DNA from: Sphingomonas sanguinis | GTDB lineage: Bacteria; Pseudomonadota; Alphaproteobacteria; Sphingomonadales; Sphingomonadaceae | Assembly (NCBI RefSeq): GCF_019297835.1 | Contig: NZ_CP079203.1 | Location: forward strand, 1,089,001-1,153,000 | DNA: 64,000 nucleotides | Reading direction: 5' to 3' | Shown here: one piece after another, positions 41,146-50,627 of the stretch | Layout: every line of letters begins with the position of its first letter | How positions within the stretch are numbered: position 1 is the first letter of the stretch | Notes under the pieces: generated by a model | The model's input: only the letters and a program-made list of their open reading frames with translations | Databases searched by the model: none | What the model was told of the DNA's origin: nothing | Program-made: the position numbers and the translations under genes

Positions 41146-42194
41146 TAGTCGAAAATCGCTCCCCAACGACGCTTCACGCGCTCACGCCAGTGACCGCGAT
41201 GATAGGCGTCCGACGCGAGCAGCGGCATCACCGAGCCTGCTTCCGCGAACACCATCTGTTCGAGCGCGGTGTCGACCTTGCCCCAGCTCGCCGCTTCCTT
41301 GAGCGTCGAGGACGAGCAGGCGCCGTCACGAACATCGGCCACCGTGATCTGCACCGCGTACTTGTGCATTTCGACGTCGTCATGGCCCAGGATTTCCGCG
41401 CAGACAACCGTGTCCTGAATGAAATTCTTCGGAACGCCGCCGCCGATCATCAGCAGGCCGGTGGTGCCTGCCTTGATCTTGATGTCGGTCAGTTCGCGGA
41501 AATCAGCGATGGCGTCGAGCACCATGTAGGGCTTGCCTTCCTTGGCGCGCTCGACCTGATGCTTCACCAGACCGAAACCGGCCGACGAATCAACGAACGC
41601 CGGGCAGAAGATCGGCACGTCATGCTCATAGGCGAGCTTGACGAGGCTGTTTTCCTTCTTGCCATGCTCGACCAGATACTTGCCCATCTCGCGGATGAAG
41701 GCGCGGCTCGAATAGGGCTTGGGCTCCAACGAGTCGGCGATCTTGCCGATCGTGTGGTCGCAGTCCTGCAGCTGCTCTTCGTCGATATAGGTGTCGTAGA
41801 TGCGGTCGATATACAGCGAACGCAGCGTGTTATCGTCCGGGATTTCCAGCGCCTGATAATGCTTGTGGCCCAGGCCCTCGAAGAAATCCATGTCGACGAT
41901 CGACGCGCCGGTCGCGACGATGCCGTCGATCATGTTCGAGCGCAGCAGCTCGGCATACAGGTCCATGCAGCCGCCCGCCGAGGTCGAACCGGCGATGACG
42001 AGGAAGATCGAGCAGTCCTTGTCGGCCAGCATCTGGTTGTAGATGCCGGTCGCGCGCGCCAGGTCGCGGCTGGTGAAGCTCATCTTGCCCATCGAATCGA
42101 TGATAGGACGGGCGTCGAACGAGGTGATGTCGATATGCTCGACCACGCTGGAGAGCAGCTCGGCCTTGCGGGTGTCGTTGATCGTGTCGGTCAT
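41145..42194 (-). CDS. Deoxyhypusine-synthase-like protein (probable homospermidine synthase)
   Basis: 349 residues homologous to eukaryotic/archaeal deoxyhypusine synthase. It has SIFLVIAGSTSAGGCMDLY (NAD region), HDVPIFCPAFVDSSAGFG, GGGVPKNF and, near the end, KEAASWGKVDTALEQ, which carries the lysine that forms the imine with the aminobutyl group. Bacteria lack eIF5A, so the bacterial family is thought to make homospermidine by moving aminobutyl from spermidine to putrescine. Putrescine would come from the decarboxylase next door. Confidence 0.9.
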   Translation of the reverse strand: MTDTINDTRKAELLSSVVEHIDITSFDARPIIDSMGKMSFTSRDLARATGIYNQMLADKDCSIFLVIAGSTSAGGCMDLYAELLRSNMIDGIVATGASIVDMDFFEGLGHKHYQALEIPDDNTLRSLYIDRIYDTYIDEEQLQDCDHTIGKIADSLEPKPYSSRAFIREMGKYLVEHGKKENSLVKLAYEHDVPIFCPAFVDSSAGFGLVKHQVERAKEGKPYMVLDAIADFRELTDIKIKAGTTGLLMIGGGVPKNFIQDTVVCAEILGHDDVEMHKYAVQITVADVRDGACSSSTLKEAASWGKVDTALEQMVFAEAGSVMPLLASDAYHRGHWRERVKRRWGAIFD

Positions 42195-42322
42195 GATGGT
42201 TCCATCATCATCGAGAAGCCGTCGTCGTTATTGGGGACGCGGTAACCCGGCTGGCCCGGTCCTGCGGCCAAGCGCTGGAACGGGTATGGGAAAGGGCCTT
42301 ATCGCGGTCGAAACCGCAATGC

Positions 42323-42354
42323 CACCCCATTCCCCTCCCGCCGGAGCGGGAGGG
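42323..42354. repeat. Hairpin, probable fragment of repeat family B
   Basis: CCCTCCCGC, CGGA loop, GCGGGAGGG: a perfect 9-bp stem (42333-42354) preceded by CCACCCCATTCC, as in family B arms. It follows the decarboxylase stop on the minus strand but has no T-run. Confidence 0.5.
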
Positions 42355-42380
42355 TTATGAAGATTGCTAGTCGGGCTGGG

Positions 42381-43616
42381 TTACAGCTTGACGACGTTGG
42401 CGGGCAGCGCAGGCTCGATCTCGTCGCGATAGACCGAGAACATCGGTTCATCGTCTGTGACGACGAATTCGTGGCAGGTGAAGCCGTTGAACTGCGTCCG
42501 CATCGCCTGGCCGTAGGCGCCGAGCATACCGATCTCGAAATAATCGCCGGTGTTCGTGTCCGCGGGCAGCGGGAACGGACCCTGCATGAAGTCGAGATCG
42601 TCACAGGTCGGGCCCCAGAAGCTGAAGTCCATGTCGCGCGCGTCGGAAGCCGGCTCACGCAGCAGCTGGACCGGATACTTCCAACCGATATGCGCCGCAT
42701 CGAACAGCGCGCCGTACGCGCCGTCGTTGATGTACAGCTCGTTGCCGCGACGACGCTCGACGCGCACCACGACGGACGAATATTCCGCACACAGCGCCCG
42801 GCCCGGCTCGGCCCAGAGCTCGGCCGAGTAGGACACCGGCAGGCTCTCGAACGCGCGGTGGATCGTCTCGAAGAAACACTCCAGCGGCGGCGGGGTCATG
42901 CCCGGATAGGCCGAGGGGAAACCGCCGCCGACATCGATCACATCAACGGTCACCGCCGCGCCGACGATCACCGCCCGCACACGCTCCATCGCCGCCGAAT
43001 AGGCGTCGGGGGTCATGGTCTGGCTGCCGACATGGAAGCAGATGCCCAGCGCGTCGGCGACCTGGCGGGTCGCGATCAGCAGGTCCTTCGACTCTTCCAC
43101 GCTGACGCCGAACTTCGACCCCAAGCTCAGCTTGGCGTATTCGGACGACACGCGGATGCGGACGCACAGGGTCAGGTCGGTCGCGCCGTTCGTGGCGCGG
43201 ACGATCTTCTCCAGCTCTTCCATGCTGTCGAGCGAATAGGTGCGGACGCCGTGCGTGAAATAGGCCTCGGCAATCGCCTCTTCCGACTTCACCGGATGCA
43301 TGAAGCAGCAGACGGCCTGCGGGGCGACCGACTTCACCATACGAACTTCCGCGATCGAGGCGGTGTCGAAATGGGTGATGCCATTGTCCCACAGGATCTG
43401 GATCAGATCCGCAGACGGATTCGCCTTCACCGCATACATCGGCCGACCCGGAAACTTCTCGACGAAGAATCGGGCGGCGCGCGCAGCGGCATGCGGGCGA
43501 AGCAGCGTGACCGGATCAGCCGGACGACGCTTGGCGATGTCGATGCCGCGCTCCAGATTGGAGGGGACGGCGGTCGAGTGGGCAGCTAGCCCCAGCGCGC
43601 GATGATTCTGGTGCAA
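42381..43616 (-). CDS. Ornithine/lysine-type PLP decarboxylase (alanine racemase fold)
   Basis: About 411 residues, group IV decarboxylase. The PLP lysine is in MYAVKANP, the glycine loop in VDVIDVGGGFPSAYPG, and the active-site cysteine in FWGPTCDDLD. Ornithine to putrescine is the likely reaction, feeding the DHS-like enzyme. I prefer the TTG start at 43616 because TGGAGG lies 9 nt upstream; the ATG at 43646 would place that site inside the gene and has none of its own. Confidence 0.92.
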   Translation of the reverse strand: MHQNHRALGLAAHSTAVPSNLERGIDIAKRRPADPVTLLRPHAAARAARFFVEKFPGRPMYAVKANPSADLIQILWDNGITHFDTASIAEVRMVKSVAPQAVCCFMHPVKSEEAIAEAYFTHGVRTYSLDSMEELEKIVRATNGATDLTLCVRIRVSSEYAKLSLGSKFGVSVEESKDLLIATRQVADALGICFHVGSQTMTPDAYSAAMERVRAVIVGAAVTVDVIDVGGGFPSAYPGMTPPPLECFFETIHRAFESLPVSYSAELWAEPGRALCAEYSSVVVRVERRRGNELYINDGAYGALFDAAHIGWKYPVQLLREPASDARDMDFSFWGPTCDDLDFMQGPFPLPADTNTGDYFEIGMLGAYGQAMRTQFNGFTCHEFVVTDDEPMFSVYRDEIEPALPANVVKL

Positions 43617-43757
43617 CTCAAGGGACCTCCAATTGCCTGACGGCATACGGTGACAAAAAGCTGCCTTGCGGTTGGAAGTCCCATGGGGCAGCGGAGGCGC
43701 GAAATAGGGTCGGCGTTTTCGAATGTAAAGCGGTAGAAAGCCCGTCGGAGATAAAAA

Positions 43758-44720
43758 GTGACAATCTTAAGACAGCCGACAAAAGCAGGGGTCCGCGACG
43801 CCGCCGAAAAGATCGCCCGCATCCTGCCGCCATCCCCAATATTCCCTTTGAAAATCAATGGGAAGACTGTGGTTTTCAAGGCGGAAAATCTGCAACCCGT
43901 GGGCGCGTTCAAACTGCGCGGCGCATGGCACCGATTAACCGCTTTGGACGCGGATTCGCGAGGACGCGGCGTGGTCGCTTTCTCGTCCGGCAACCATGCC
44001 CAGGGAATCGCCTGGGCCGCGCGGCGATTGGGAATCGCGGCGACGATCGTGATGCCTGCCGACGCGCCACCATCGAAGCGCGAAGGCACCTTGGCGCTAG
44101 GCGCGGAGATCGTCGATTACGACCGCGCGACCGAAAGCCGCGAGTTGATCGCCCGTCGCCTGGCCGAGGCACGGGGCGCGACGCTGGTGCCCAGTTTCGA
44201 TGACCCCTGGGTGATCGAGGGACAGGGTTCCGCAGGCATCGAGGCGGCGGCGCAGATGGCCGCGCTGGGCCTGCCCGCGCCCACGCATGTCGTGTCGCCC
44301 TGTGGCGGCGGCGGGCTGGCGGCGGGGCTGACGCTGGCCCTGCCCGAAGCGCGGATCACGGTGGTCGAGCCGGTGGGCTGGGACGATATGCGTCGCTCGC
44401 TGGAGGCGGGGTGGATCGAGCCGGTGGGCGACAATCCGCCGCCGACCGCGTGCGACTCGCTCCAGACGACGCGGGTATCGCCGCTGACCTTCGACGTGCT
44501 GGCGCGGCGCGGGGCGGAGGGCGTTGCGGTCAGCGAGGCCGAAGTGGCCGCGGCACAACGTTTCGCGGCGGAGCGGCTGCGTCTGGTGGTCGAACCCGGC
44601 GGCGCGGTGGCGCTGGCGGCGCTGCTGGCGGGCAAGGTCGCGGCGGCGGAGGGCATGCTGATCCTGCTGTCGGGCGGCAATGTTGATCGCGCGGCCTATG
44701 CACGGGTGCTGGCGGGCTGA
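43758..44720 (+). CDS. Threonine dehydratase / serine racemase-like PLP enzyme
   Basis: A 320-residue fold-type II PLP enzyme. The lysine is K52 in GAFKLRGA; FSSGNHAQGIAWAAR and the phosphate loop CGGGGLAAG are typical. There is no C-terminal ACT regulatory domain, so it resembles the catabolic or racemase-like forms rather than biosynthetic IlvA. The start is GTG at 43758 with GGAG 7 nt upstream. It is divergent from the decarboxylase. Confidence 0.9.
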   Translation: MTILRQPTKAGVRDAAEKIARILPPSPIFPLKINGKTVVFKAENLQPVGAFKLRGAWHRLTALDADSRGRGVVAFSSGNHAQGIAWAARRLGIAATIVMPADAPPSKREGTLALGAEIVDYDRATESRELIARRLAEARGATLVPSFDDPWVIEGQGSAGIEAAAQMAALGLPAPTHVVSPCGGGGLAAGLTLALPEARITVVEPVGWDDMRRSLEAGWIEPVGDNPPPTACDSLQTTRVSPLTFDVLARRGAEGVAVSEAEVAAAQRFAAERLRLVVEPGGAVALAALLAGKVAAAEGMLILLSGGNVDRAAYARVLAG

Positions 44721-44884
44721 TGCAGGGGATCGCGAACGCCGCGCCGGGGCTGGCGATGCTGGCCGCCTTTGCCTGTGTCGCGGGCGGTGCCGTCACGATC
44801 CGGCGCGGGGATCGCCGTAAAGGCGCGCTGATGCTGGTGATGGCGGTGGTGTTGGTCGGGAATGTCCTTATCTCGACGATCTGA
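44720..44884 (+). CDS. 54-aa membrane microprotein coupled to the dehydratase gene
   Basis: It starts MQGIANAAPGLAMLAAFACV and has two hydrophobic segments (about 10-27 and 36-53) split by RRGDRRKG. The ATG overlaps the dehydratase TGA (TGATG). Probably a two-helix inner-membrane protein; no family recognised. Confidence 0.65.
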   Translation: MQGIANAAPGLAMLAAFACVAGGAVTIRRGDRRKGALMLVMAVVLVGNVLISTI

Positions 44885-44886
44885 CG

Positions 44887-45018
44887 ATCCCCCCCCCCGG
44901 TACGGGGAGGTGGCAGGCCGAAGACCTGACGGAGGGGGGACTTCCTCATCGGACGCCCCTTGTGGCGATCCCCCCTCCACCATGCTTCGCATGGTCCCCC
45001 TCCCCGTACCGGGGAGGA
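44887..45018. repeat. Intergenic inverted-repeat element, family A, copy 2
   Basis: Same layout as 10501-10630 but inverted. Outer hairpins use CCCCGGTACGGGG. The inner hairpin ACCATGC/GCATGGT replaces ACCGC/GCGGT of copy 1, a paired change that keeps the stem. The left outer arm has decayed to a run of ten C residues. It fills the gap before the amidotransferase gene. Confidence 0.83.
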
Positions 45019-45019
45019 T

Positions 45020-46906
45020 TTAGGCGAACAGCCGTGCCAGACTCCGCTCCAGCATCAGCATCTGCCACAGGGTCCGGCCATGTTCGGCGCGACCGGCGCG
45101 GTGATCGGCGGCCAGCCGCCCCAATTCCGTCAGGTCGAACCAGCCGGTTTCTCGGAGCAGCCCCGACTTCTCCAGCCGCCCCGCCTCATCCGCCAGCGCC
45201 CCCCGGAACCAAGCGCTGATCGGCGTGACGAACCCCATTTTGAGGCGATACAAGATGTCGCGCGGCAGATAAGGCTCGAGCGCCTTCTTCATCAGCCATT
45301 TGCCCTGGCCGCCCCGCAACCGCATCGAGACGGGCAGGCGCGCGGCATATTCGACCAGCCGGTGATCGAGCAGCGGCTCGCGCGCTTCCAGACCAACGGC
45401 CATCGACATGCGATCGGTCTTAGTCAGGATATCTCCGGGCAGCCAGATCTTCATATCCGCATATTGCACCCGGTCCATCGCGTCGCGGGCGGGCGCATCG
45501 CGCATCGCGGCGATATAGCGATCCTCCGCTCGGTGCCCGCCCAGCGCCGCCTTAGCCTCGGCCGAGAACAGCCGCCCGCGCGCCTCCGGCCCCGTCACGC
45601 CGACCGCACGGGCATAGGCCTCCGCGCCGTCCATCCCCAGCGCCTGCAATGTCGTCTTGGCGCGCAAGGGGCGCGGCGCCCAGTCGGCCTTGGGATAGAG
45701 CCGGCCCAGCGTCCCGAACACGCTGCGGCGAAACTCCGCCGGGAACAGGCCGCGCACCCGCTCCTCGCCCGCGTGGAAGATGTGGCGGCGATAACCCATC
45801 AGGATTTCATCCGCGCCGTCCCCCGCCAGCGCGACCGTGACATGCTCGCGCGCCATCTCGCACAGCCGATAGGTGGCCAGTGCCGAGGCATCGGCAAAGG
45901 GCTCGTCGAACTGCGCGACCAGCCTGTCGATCAGCGCGAAATCATCCGGCTGGACGACCCGCTCGGCATGGTCGGTCGCAAAACGCTGGGCGATGATGCG
46001 GGCATGGCTGCGCTCGTCCAGGCCCGCCTCGTCGAAGCCGATGGTGCAGGTCCGCACGGCGCGCGGGGACGCTTCCGCCATCAGCGCGACCACACCCGAG
46101 CTGTCGACGCCGCCCGACAGGAAGGCGCCCAGCGGCACATCGGCGACCATGCGGCTGACGACGCCCTCGCGCATCCGGGCAAGCAGCCCTTCGCCCAGCT
46201 GCGCGGCCGAGCCGCTTTCCCGGTTGGAGAAGTCGACATCCCACCATTGGCGCGGCCGGGGAATGGCGCGGCCCCGCTCGATCAGCAGGAAATGCCCGGC
46301 GGGCAGCTTGTGAACGCCTGCCACCATGCTGGCATCGTCGGGCACATAGCCGAAGGCCAGATAATCCTCGACCGCGCGGATATCGGGACGACGGCGGAAC
46401 AGCGGATGCGCCAGCACTCCCTTCATCTCCGAGGCGAAGGCGACCGCGCCATCGGGCAGTTCGGCCCAGTGGAGCGGCTTCACCCCCAGCCGGTCGCGCG
46501 CGAGGAACAGCGCTCCCGCCTTTGCGTCGTGCACGGCAAAGGCGAACATGCCGACCAGCCGGTCGAGCATCGACGGCCCCCAGTGCCGCCAGCCGTGCAG
46601 CAGCACCTCGGTATCGCCATCGGTGTGGAAAACCGCGCCCCTGGCGCGCAATTCCTCGCGCAGCTCGCGGTAATTATAGATTTCGCCGTTGAAGCAGACC
46701 GCGACCTCGCCATCGACCATCGGCTGGGGCGAGCCCGCCACGTCGATGATCGACAACCGGGCATGGGCGAAGCCGACGCCGGGCGCGGTCCAGATCCCCT
46801 GCCCGTCCGGCCCGCGATGCGCCTGCGCGCCGATCATCGCGCGCAGTCGGGCAGGATCGACCGGCTTGGGCGTAGCGGGATGGAAAAGACCGGCGATGCC
46901 GCACAT
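45020..46906 (-). CDS. XrtA-associated asparagine-synthase-like amidotransferase
   Basis: 628 residues: N-terminal class II glutaminase with nucleophile C2 (MCGIAGLFHP) and an asparagine-synthase domain with the ATP pyrophosphatase loop SGGVDSSG near residue 260. In exosortase A loci this protein is a conserved member and probably amidates a sugar or precursor of the exopolysaccharide; true asparagine synthesis is the alternative. It is the last gene of the cluster, 6 nt after xrtA. Confidence 0.9.
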   Translation of the reverse strand: MCGIAGLFHPATPKPVDPARLRAMIGAQAHRGPDGQGIWTAPGVGFAHARLSIIDVAGSPQPMVDGEVAVCFNGEIYNYRELREELRARGAVFHTDGDTEVLLHGWRHWGPSMLDRLVGMFAFAVHDAKAGALFLARDRLGVKPLHWAELPDGAVAFASEMKGVLAHPLFRRRPDIRAVEDYLAFGYVPDDASMVAGVHKLPAGHFLLIERGRAIPRPRQWWDVDFSNRESGSAAQLGEGLLARMREGVVSRMVADVPLGAFLSGGVDSSGVVALMAEASPRAVRTCTIGFDEAGLDERSHARIIAQRFATDHAERVVQPDDFALIDRLVAQFDEPFADASALATYRLCEMAREHVTVALAGDGADEILMGYRRHIFHAGEERVRGLFPAEFRRSVFGTLGRLYPKADWAPRPLRAKTTLQALGMDGAEAYARAVGVTGPEARGRLFSAEAKAALGGHRAEDRYIAAMRDAPARDAMDRVQYADMKIWLPGDILTKTDRMSMAVGLEAREPLLDHRLVEYAARLPVSMRLRGGQGKWLMKKALEPYLPRDILYRLKMGFVTPISAWFRGALADEAGRLEKSGLLRETGWFDLTELGRLAADHRAGRAEHGRTLWQMLMLERSLARLFA

Positions 46907-46912
46907 GGGGGT

Positions 46913-48436
46913 TCAGCGCTGCCCCGTCAGACGGTCGGCAAAGGCGTCGATCGGCCCCAACGCGCGGACGAACGCCTCGATCGCGTGAGGGTCGTCGCCC
47001 TCGCTCGACACATGCACCGCCACCGCCGTCTGACGCTGCCCCAGTAGCCGGGCCTTCATCGTTTCCAGTTTCACGCGACGCATATCCGGGGTCAGCGTAT
47101 CGCCGATCCGGTACCATGTCGCAACGTCGCGCTCGACCGGCTGGCCGCTCGGCCCCGTCGTCGTCAGCCGCATGGCGTCGCCGCCCGCGACCCGGCCCAG
47201 ATCGGCGACCCGAATCCAGCGGTCGTCCTCGTGCAGCACGCCGGTCCCGAACGCGCCCAGCTTGCCGCCCTCCCGCTGACGGGAAAAGATGCCGACCGCC
47301 AGATCGACCTGATGCCCCTGCCCGTCGCGATAGCTGCGCAAGAGCACCGCATCGGCGCCCGGATAATTGGGGCTCCACGCCGTCATCTGCTGCGCCGGGG
47401 TCCAGCCGGGCACGTCGGGCAAGGTCGTGCCGGCGGGCAGCTCCGCCGCGCGCGATCCGGCAAAGGCGCTCCAGCTGGGGAAGACGGCCGCGATCGCGAC
47501 CGCGAGCAGCGCGGCGAGCAACGGATCGATCCGACGGCGCGGCATGGCCGAGAGCCGTGCCGGATCGAAAGCGAGATCGTCCGGCGAACGGTCGAAGAAT
47601 TGCCACCCGATCGCCAACACCGCCGCCATGACGATGGCGAAGAACACCCAGCCGAAGATGATGTGATCGACCCCGCCCGCCACCTCGATCGAGGTCTTGT
47701 CGGCGGCGAAGATCGTCCCCCAGGCGCGTACGCCATTGGCGAGCACCGGCACGATCAGCGAGACGATCATGAAGATCGCCCGCCGCCAGGGTGAGCGGAA
47801 ACATAGATTGGCGACCAGCGCTGCGAAGGCGACCATGGCGAGGACGAATTTCGACCCCGAACAGGCCTCCGCCACCTCGAACCAATAGCGCCCTGCATGG
47901 ATCAGCACGCCGTCTGCGGAGGCGGGGATGCCGCTCCAGTCGAGCAGCGGCATGACGATCGACACGGTGATCTGTTGCAGCGGCTTTTCCAGCTCGGCGC
48001 CGAACGGCACCAGGAACCAGGCATAGGCGAGCGGGAACAATATGCCCCGCGCGACCATCGGGCCGAGCAGCGTCAGGACCGCGCCCTCCAGCATCGCGAT
48101 CAGCCCCATCTGGCGGATCAGCGCGACCGTCGCGGACTCGCCGAGCAGCCAGAGCAGCCCCCCGCCGCCCACGACGACCAGTCCCGGCCACCAGGCGGTC
48201 GGGGTCAACTGCGTCAGTTCCGCCCGCCGTTGCCAGATCAGCCAGCCGACGACCGGCCCGATGAACAGGCAATGCCCATAGGTGGTGCTAGTCCACCAGA
48301 TATCGACCAGATGCGCGACATCGGTGCGGAACAGTAGCAGAAGGAGCAGCGCCGCCCCGGCCAGCAACGCGAGGTGATAGGTCCAGCGTCCCGGCTTCGC
48401 GCCTGCGCCGACGCGCGTCATATCCCCTGCGCTCAC
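46913..48436 (-). CDS. xrtA: Exosortase A with C-terminal EpsI-like domain
   Basis: 507 residues. The exosortase part (about 1-290) has some eight membrane helices and the triad C192 (EACSGSK), R237 (NGVRAWG) and H258 (GVDHIIFG). It should cleave PEP-CTERM tails and anchor proteins during export. After about residue 300 comes an EpsI-type (DUF3485) soluble domain, the fused form known from sphingomonads. Overlaps the glycosyltransferase gene by 4 nt. Confidence 0.93.
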   Translation of the reverse strand: MSAGDMTRVGAGAKPGRWTYHLALLAGAALLLLLLFRTDVAHLVDIWWTSTTYGHCLFIGPVVGWLIWQRRAELTQLTPTAWWPGLVVVGGGGLLWLLGESATVALIRQMGLIAMLEGAVLTLLGPMVARGILFPLAYAWFLVPFGAELEKPLQQITVSIVMPLLDWSGIPASADGVLIHAGRYWFEVAEACSGSKFVLAMVAFAALVANLCFRSPWRRAIFMIVSLIVPVLANGVRAWGTIFAADKTSIEVAGGVDHIIFGWVFFAIVMAAVLAIGWQFFDRSPDDLAFDPARLSAMPRRRIDPLLAALLAVAIAAVFPSWSAFAGSRAAELPAGTTLPDVPGWTPAQQMTAWSPNYPGADAVLLRSYRDGQGHQVDLAVGIFSRQREGGKLGAFGTGVLHEDDRWIRVADLGRVAGGDAMRLTTTGPSGQPVERDVATWYRIGDTLTPDMRRVKLETMKARLLGQRQTAVAVHVSSEGDDPHAIEAFVRALGPIDAFADRLTGQR

Positions 48437-49593
48437 GATGCGATGTCCCCCAGCAATCGATCGAGCGGCGCCAGCCGCGCCGTCCAGTCATAGCGTTCCA
48501 GCACCCGCGCTCGCGCCGCCGGATTGTCCGCCGGGCCGTTCAGCGCGGCGATGACCCGATCGGCGAAGTCACGGTCGTCGCCTGCGACCGCGATGGTACC
48601 GCCATGGTCGATCCCTTCCGCCGCGGCAATCGACGCCACGATCGGCCGCGCCATCGCCATCGCCTCCAGCAGCTTGTTCTGGATACCCCGCGCCAGATCG
48701 AGCGGGGCGACACAGACGGCGGCACGGGCCAGCCAGAGGCGGGTGTCAGGCACTTCGCCGGTCACGATCACCGCGTCGCTCACCAGCCGCCGCACCGCCG
48801 GAGCCGGCGCGCGGCCGACAATGGCGAAACGCGCCGCCGGGCAGGCCTTGCGGACCAGCGGCAGGATATGCTCGGCAAAGCGCGTCACCGCGTCGATATT
48901 GGGGCGGTAGTCCATCTGGCCGGTGAAGACGATCAGCGGAGCTTCATGGGGACCGGATTCGACCGTGGCGGGATCATAGCGGGCGGCGTCGATGCCGTTC
49001 TCGATTGCGAGCACATTCCCCTGCCCGCCACCGGAGCGGAACAGGGCTGCCTCCGCCTCGCTGACGAACAGGGTCGCGGTGACGGACTGCGCCACCTCGC
49101 GTTCATAGCGGCCGAGCAGACGGGCCTCGCGCTTCAGGACCGACCGCATTCCCGGCCCGGCGGTCTGCGACAGGCTGGCGAATTTGGCGGAGTCGACATC
49201 GACCATGTCCATGATCGTCGGCTCGGCCCCGCGATACTGCGCCATCTGGCCGGAGAAGATATAGGTCGCGGCGATGGGGTGCCGTGCTCGCACGTCCGCG
49301 ACCGCGCGCGCCATGCCGGGATGGGCGAAGGCGGTCAGCGAGATAGGCTTGCCCGTCGCCAGCGCCTGCATCGCCGCCACCGGCATCGGCTTGGTCCGGC
49401 GCAGGATGTGATCGCTGGCGAGCTCGGCTTTCAGCTCTGGCGGCAGCTCCTCTTCTCCCGCCTGCTCGGCAAAGGCGCAGAGATGGACGCGCCAGTCGCG
49501 TGCCAGATGGCGCAGCACATGATAGCTGCGGATCTTGTCGCCGCGATCGGGTGGAAAGGGCGCACGGTGCGCAAGGAACAGCAGGTCTCTCAA
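48433..49593 (-). CDS. Glycosyltransferase of the XrtA locus (TIGR03087-like)
   Basis: About 386 residues, GT4-like. It opens LRDLLFLAHRAPFPPDRGDKIRS (in parts; the first residue is coded by TTG) and has the C-terminal donor-binding region with GIQNKLLEAMAMARP. The start is TTG at 49593, overlapping the stop of the FemAB-like gene; no ATG fits the conserved N-terminus. It should add a sugar to the exopolysaccharide unit. Confidence 0.9.
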   Translation of the reverse strand: MRDLLFLAHRAPFPPDRGDKIRSYHVLRHLARDWRVHLCAFAEQAGEEELPPELKAELASDHILRRTKPMPVAAMQALATGKPISLTAFAHPGMARAVADVRARHPIAATYIFSGQMAQYRGAEPTIMDMVDVDSAKFASLSQTAGPGMRSVLKREARLLGRYEREVAQSVTATLFVSEAEAALFRSGGGQGNVLAIENGIDAARYDPATVESGPHEAPLIVFTGQMDYRPNIDAVTRFAEHILPLVRKACPAARFAIVGRAPAPAVRRLVSDAVIVTGEVPDTRLWLARAAVCVAPLDLARGIQNKLLEAMAMARPIVASIAAAEGIDHGGTIAVAGDDRDFADRVIAALNGPADNPAARARVLERYDWTARLAPLDRLLGDIAS

Positions 49594-50627
49594 CCCAGGC
49601 CCCGCGCGATCGGCGGGCCGACGATCCGCGCGACACGGACCGGCAGGCGCTTCCACACCGCGATCATCAGCGCATATTTGGGGTTGAGCGGGTTGATCGC
49701 GCGCGGGCCATGGACGCTGCGGCTGGCATAGACCAGCGGTTGCCCCTCGAACCCCCAATTCTTCTTGAACGCCGCCGCCCCCGTCCCGACCTTCGACCGG
49801 CCGAAATCGAAGCGGTGGCAGCCGCGCTGGCGGGCATGGCGCATCAGCGCGAAATACATCAGGTCATTGGCGCGCAGCCCCCGCGCAGCCTGCGTGCCCC
49901 CACCCCAATAGGGATAGACGGTGCCGCCGTGATAGAGGTTGAGCACGCTCGCCACCGCCCGCCCTTCATGGCGCACGGTCAGCACATCGGCATCGAGCCG
50001 CGCCACCGCCTCGCGGAACAGCTTGGCCGGAAAGACCGGTGTGCCGAGATTGCGGACCGACTCGGCATAGACGCGGTAATGCTCGGCCAGCATTCGGGAA
50101 TCACGGCCGGTGACCACCTTCAGATCCTGCGCCAGCGCCTTGCGAAGTTCGGCGCGCTGCTTGCGGGGAATGGCCTTCATCTCGGTCTCGTCATCCACCG
50201 CGATAGGGCGGACGAAACCCAGATAGCTCTCCACATCCGCCGTCCAGCCGTCGGGCACCGGACCACCGCGCAGTTCGACCGAATGGATGCCCTTCTCGCC
50301 CGCCAGGCCCCACGCCGCTTCCGCCAGCGCATCGCCCCCCTCGCCCAGCACGCCGCCATCGACGCCGAAGCCGGTAGACACCATCGCCGCACCGAAGAGA
50401 GGCGAGCGGATTTCGCTAAGCGGCAAAACGCCGACAATCGCACCGTCAGCCCCTTCGGCCACCAGATAATGCGCCGTCTGGCCGCAGCCATTCGCCCCCG
50501 CCTTCAGCCAGCCGGTCAGGTGAAAGGGCGTCCCCTCCGCCTGTGCGCCGACAAAAGCATCGATCCGCGCGCACTCGGCCTCGCTCGCCAGATCGGCGAT
50601 GCGGATCGTCGGCGGAAGCGCGGTCAT
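49590..50627 (-). CDS. FemAB-like GNAT protein of the XrtA locus
   Basis: 345 residues related to FemA/FemB peptidyl transferases, the PEP-CTERM-associated subgroup. The double GNAT fold is seen in VELRGGPVP, RNLGTPVFPAKLFREA and HRFDFGRSKVGTGAAAFKKNWGF (in parts). It may transfer an aminoacyl or acyl group onto the polysaccharide or peptidoglycan. The ATG at 50627 overlaps the deacetylase stop. Confidence 0.88.
   Translation of the reverse strand: MTALPPTIRIADLASEAECARIDAFVGAQAEGTPFHLTGWLKAGANGCGQTAHYLVAEGADGAIVGVLPLSEIRSPLFGAAMVSTGFGVDGGVLGEGGDALAEAAWGLAGEKGIHSVELRGGPVPDGWTADVESYLGFVRPIAVDDETEMKAIPRKQRAELRKALAQDLKVVTGRDSRMLAEHYRVYAESVRNLGTPVFPAKLFREAVARLDADVLTVRHEGRAVASVLNLYHGGTVYPYWGGGTQAARGLRANDLMYFALMRHARQRGCHRFDFGRSKVGTGAAAFKKNWGFEGQPLVYASRSVHGPRAINPLNPKYALMIAVWKRLPVRVARIVGPPIARGLG

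Noticed and set aside
43617..43757. A speF-type RNA leader before the ornithine decarboxylase
   Set aside because: The gap to the divergent gene is only about 140 nt and no such fold was seen; known leaders are longer.
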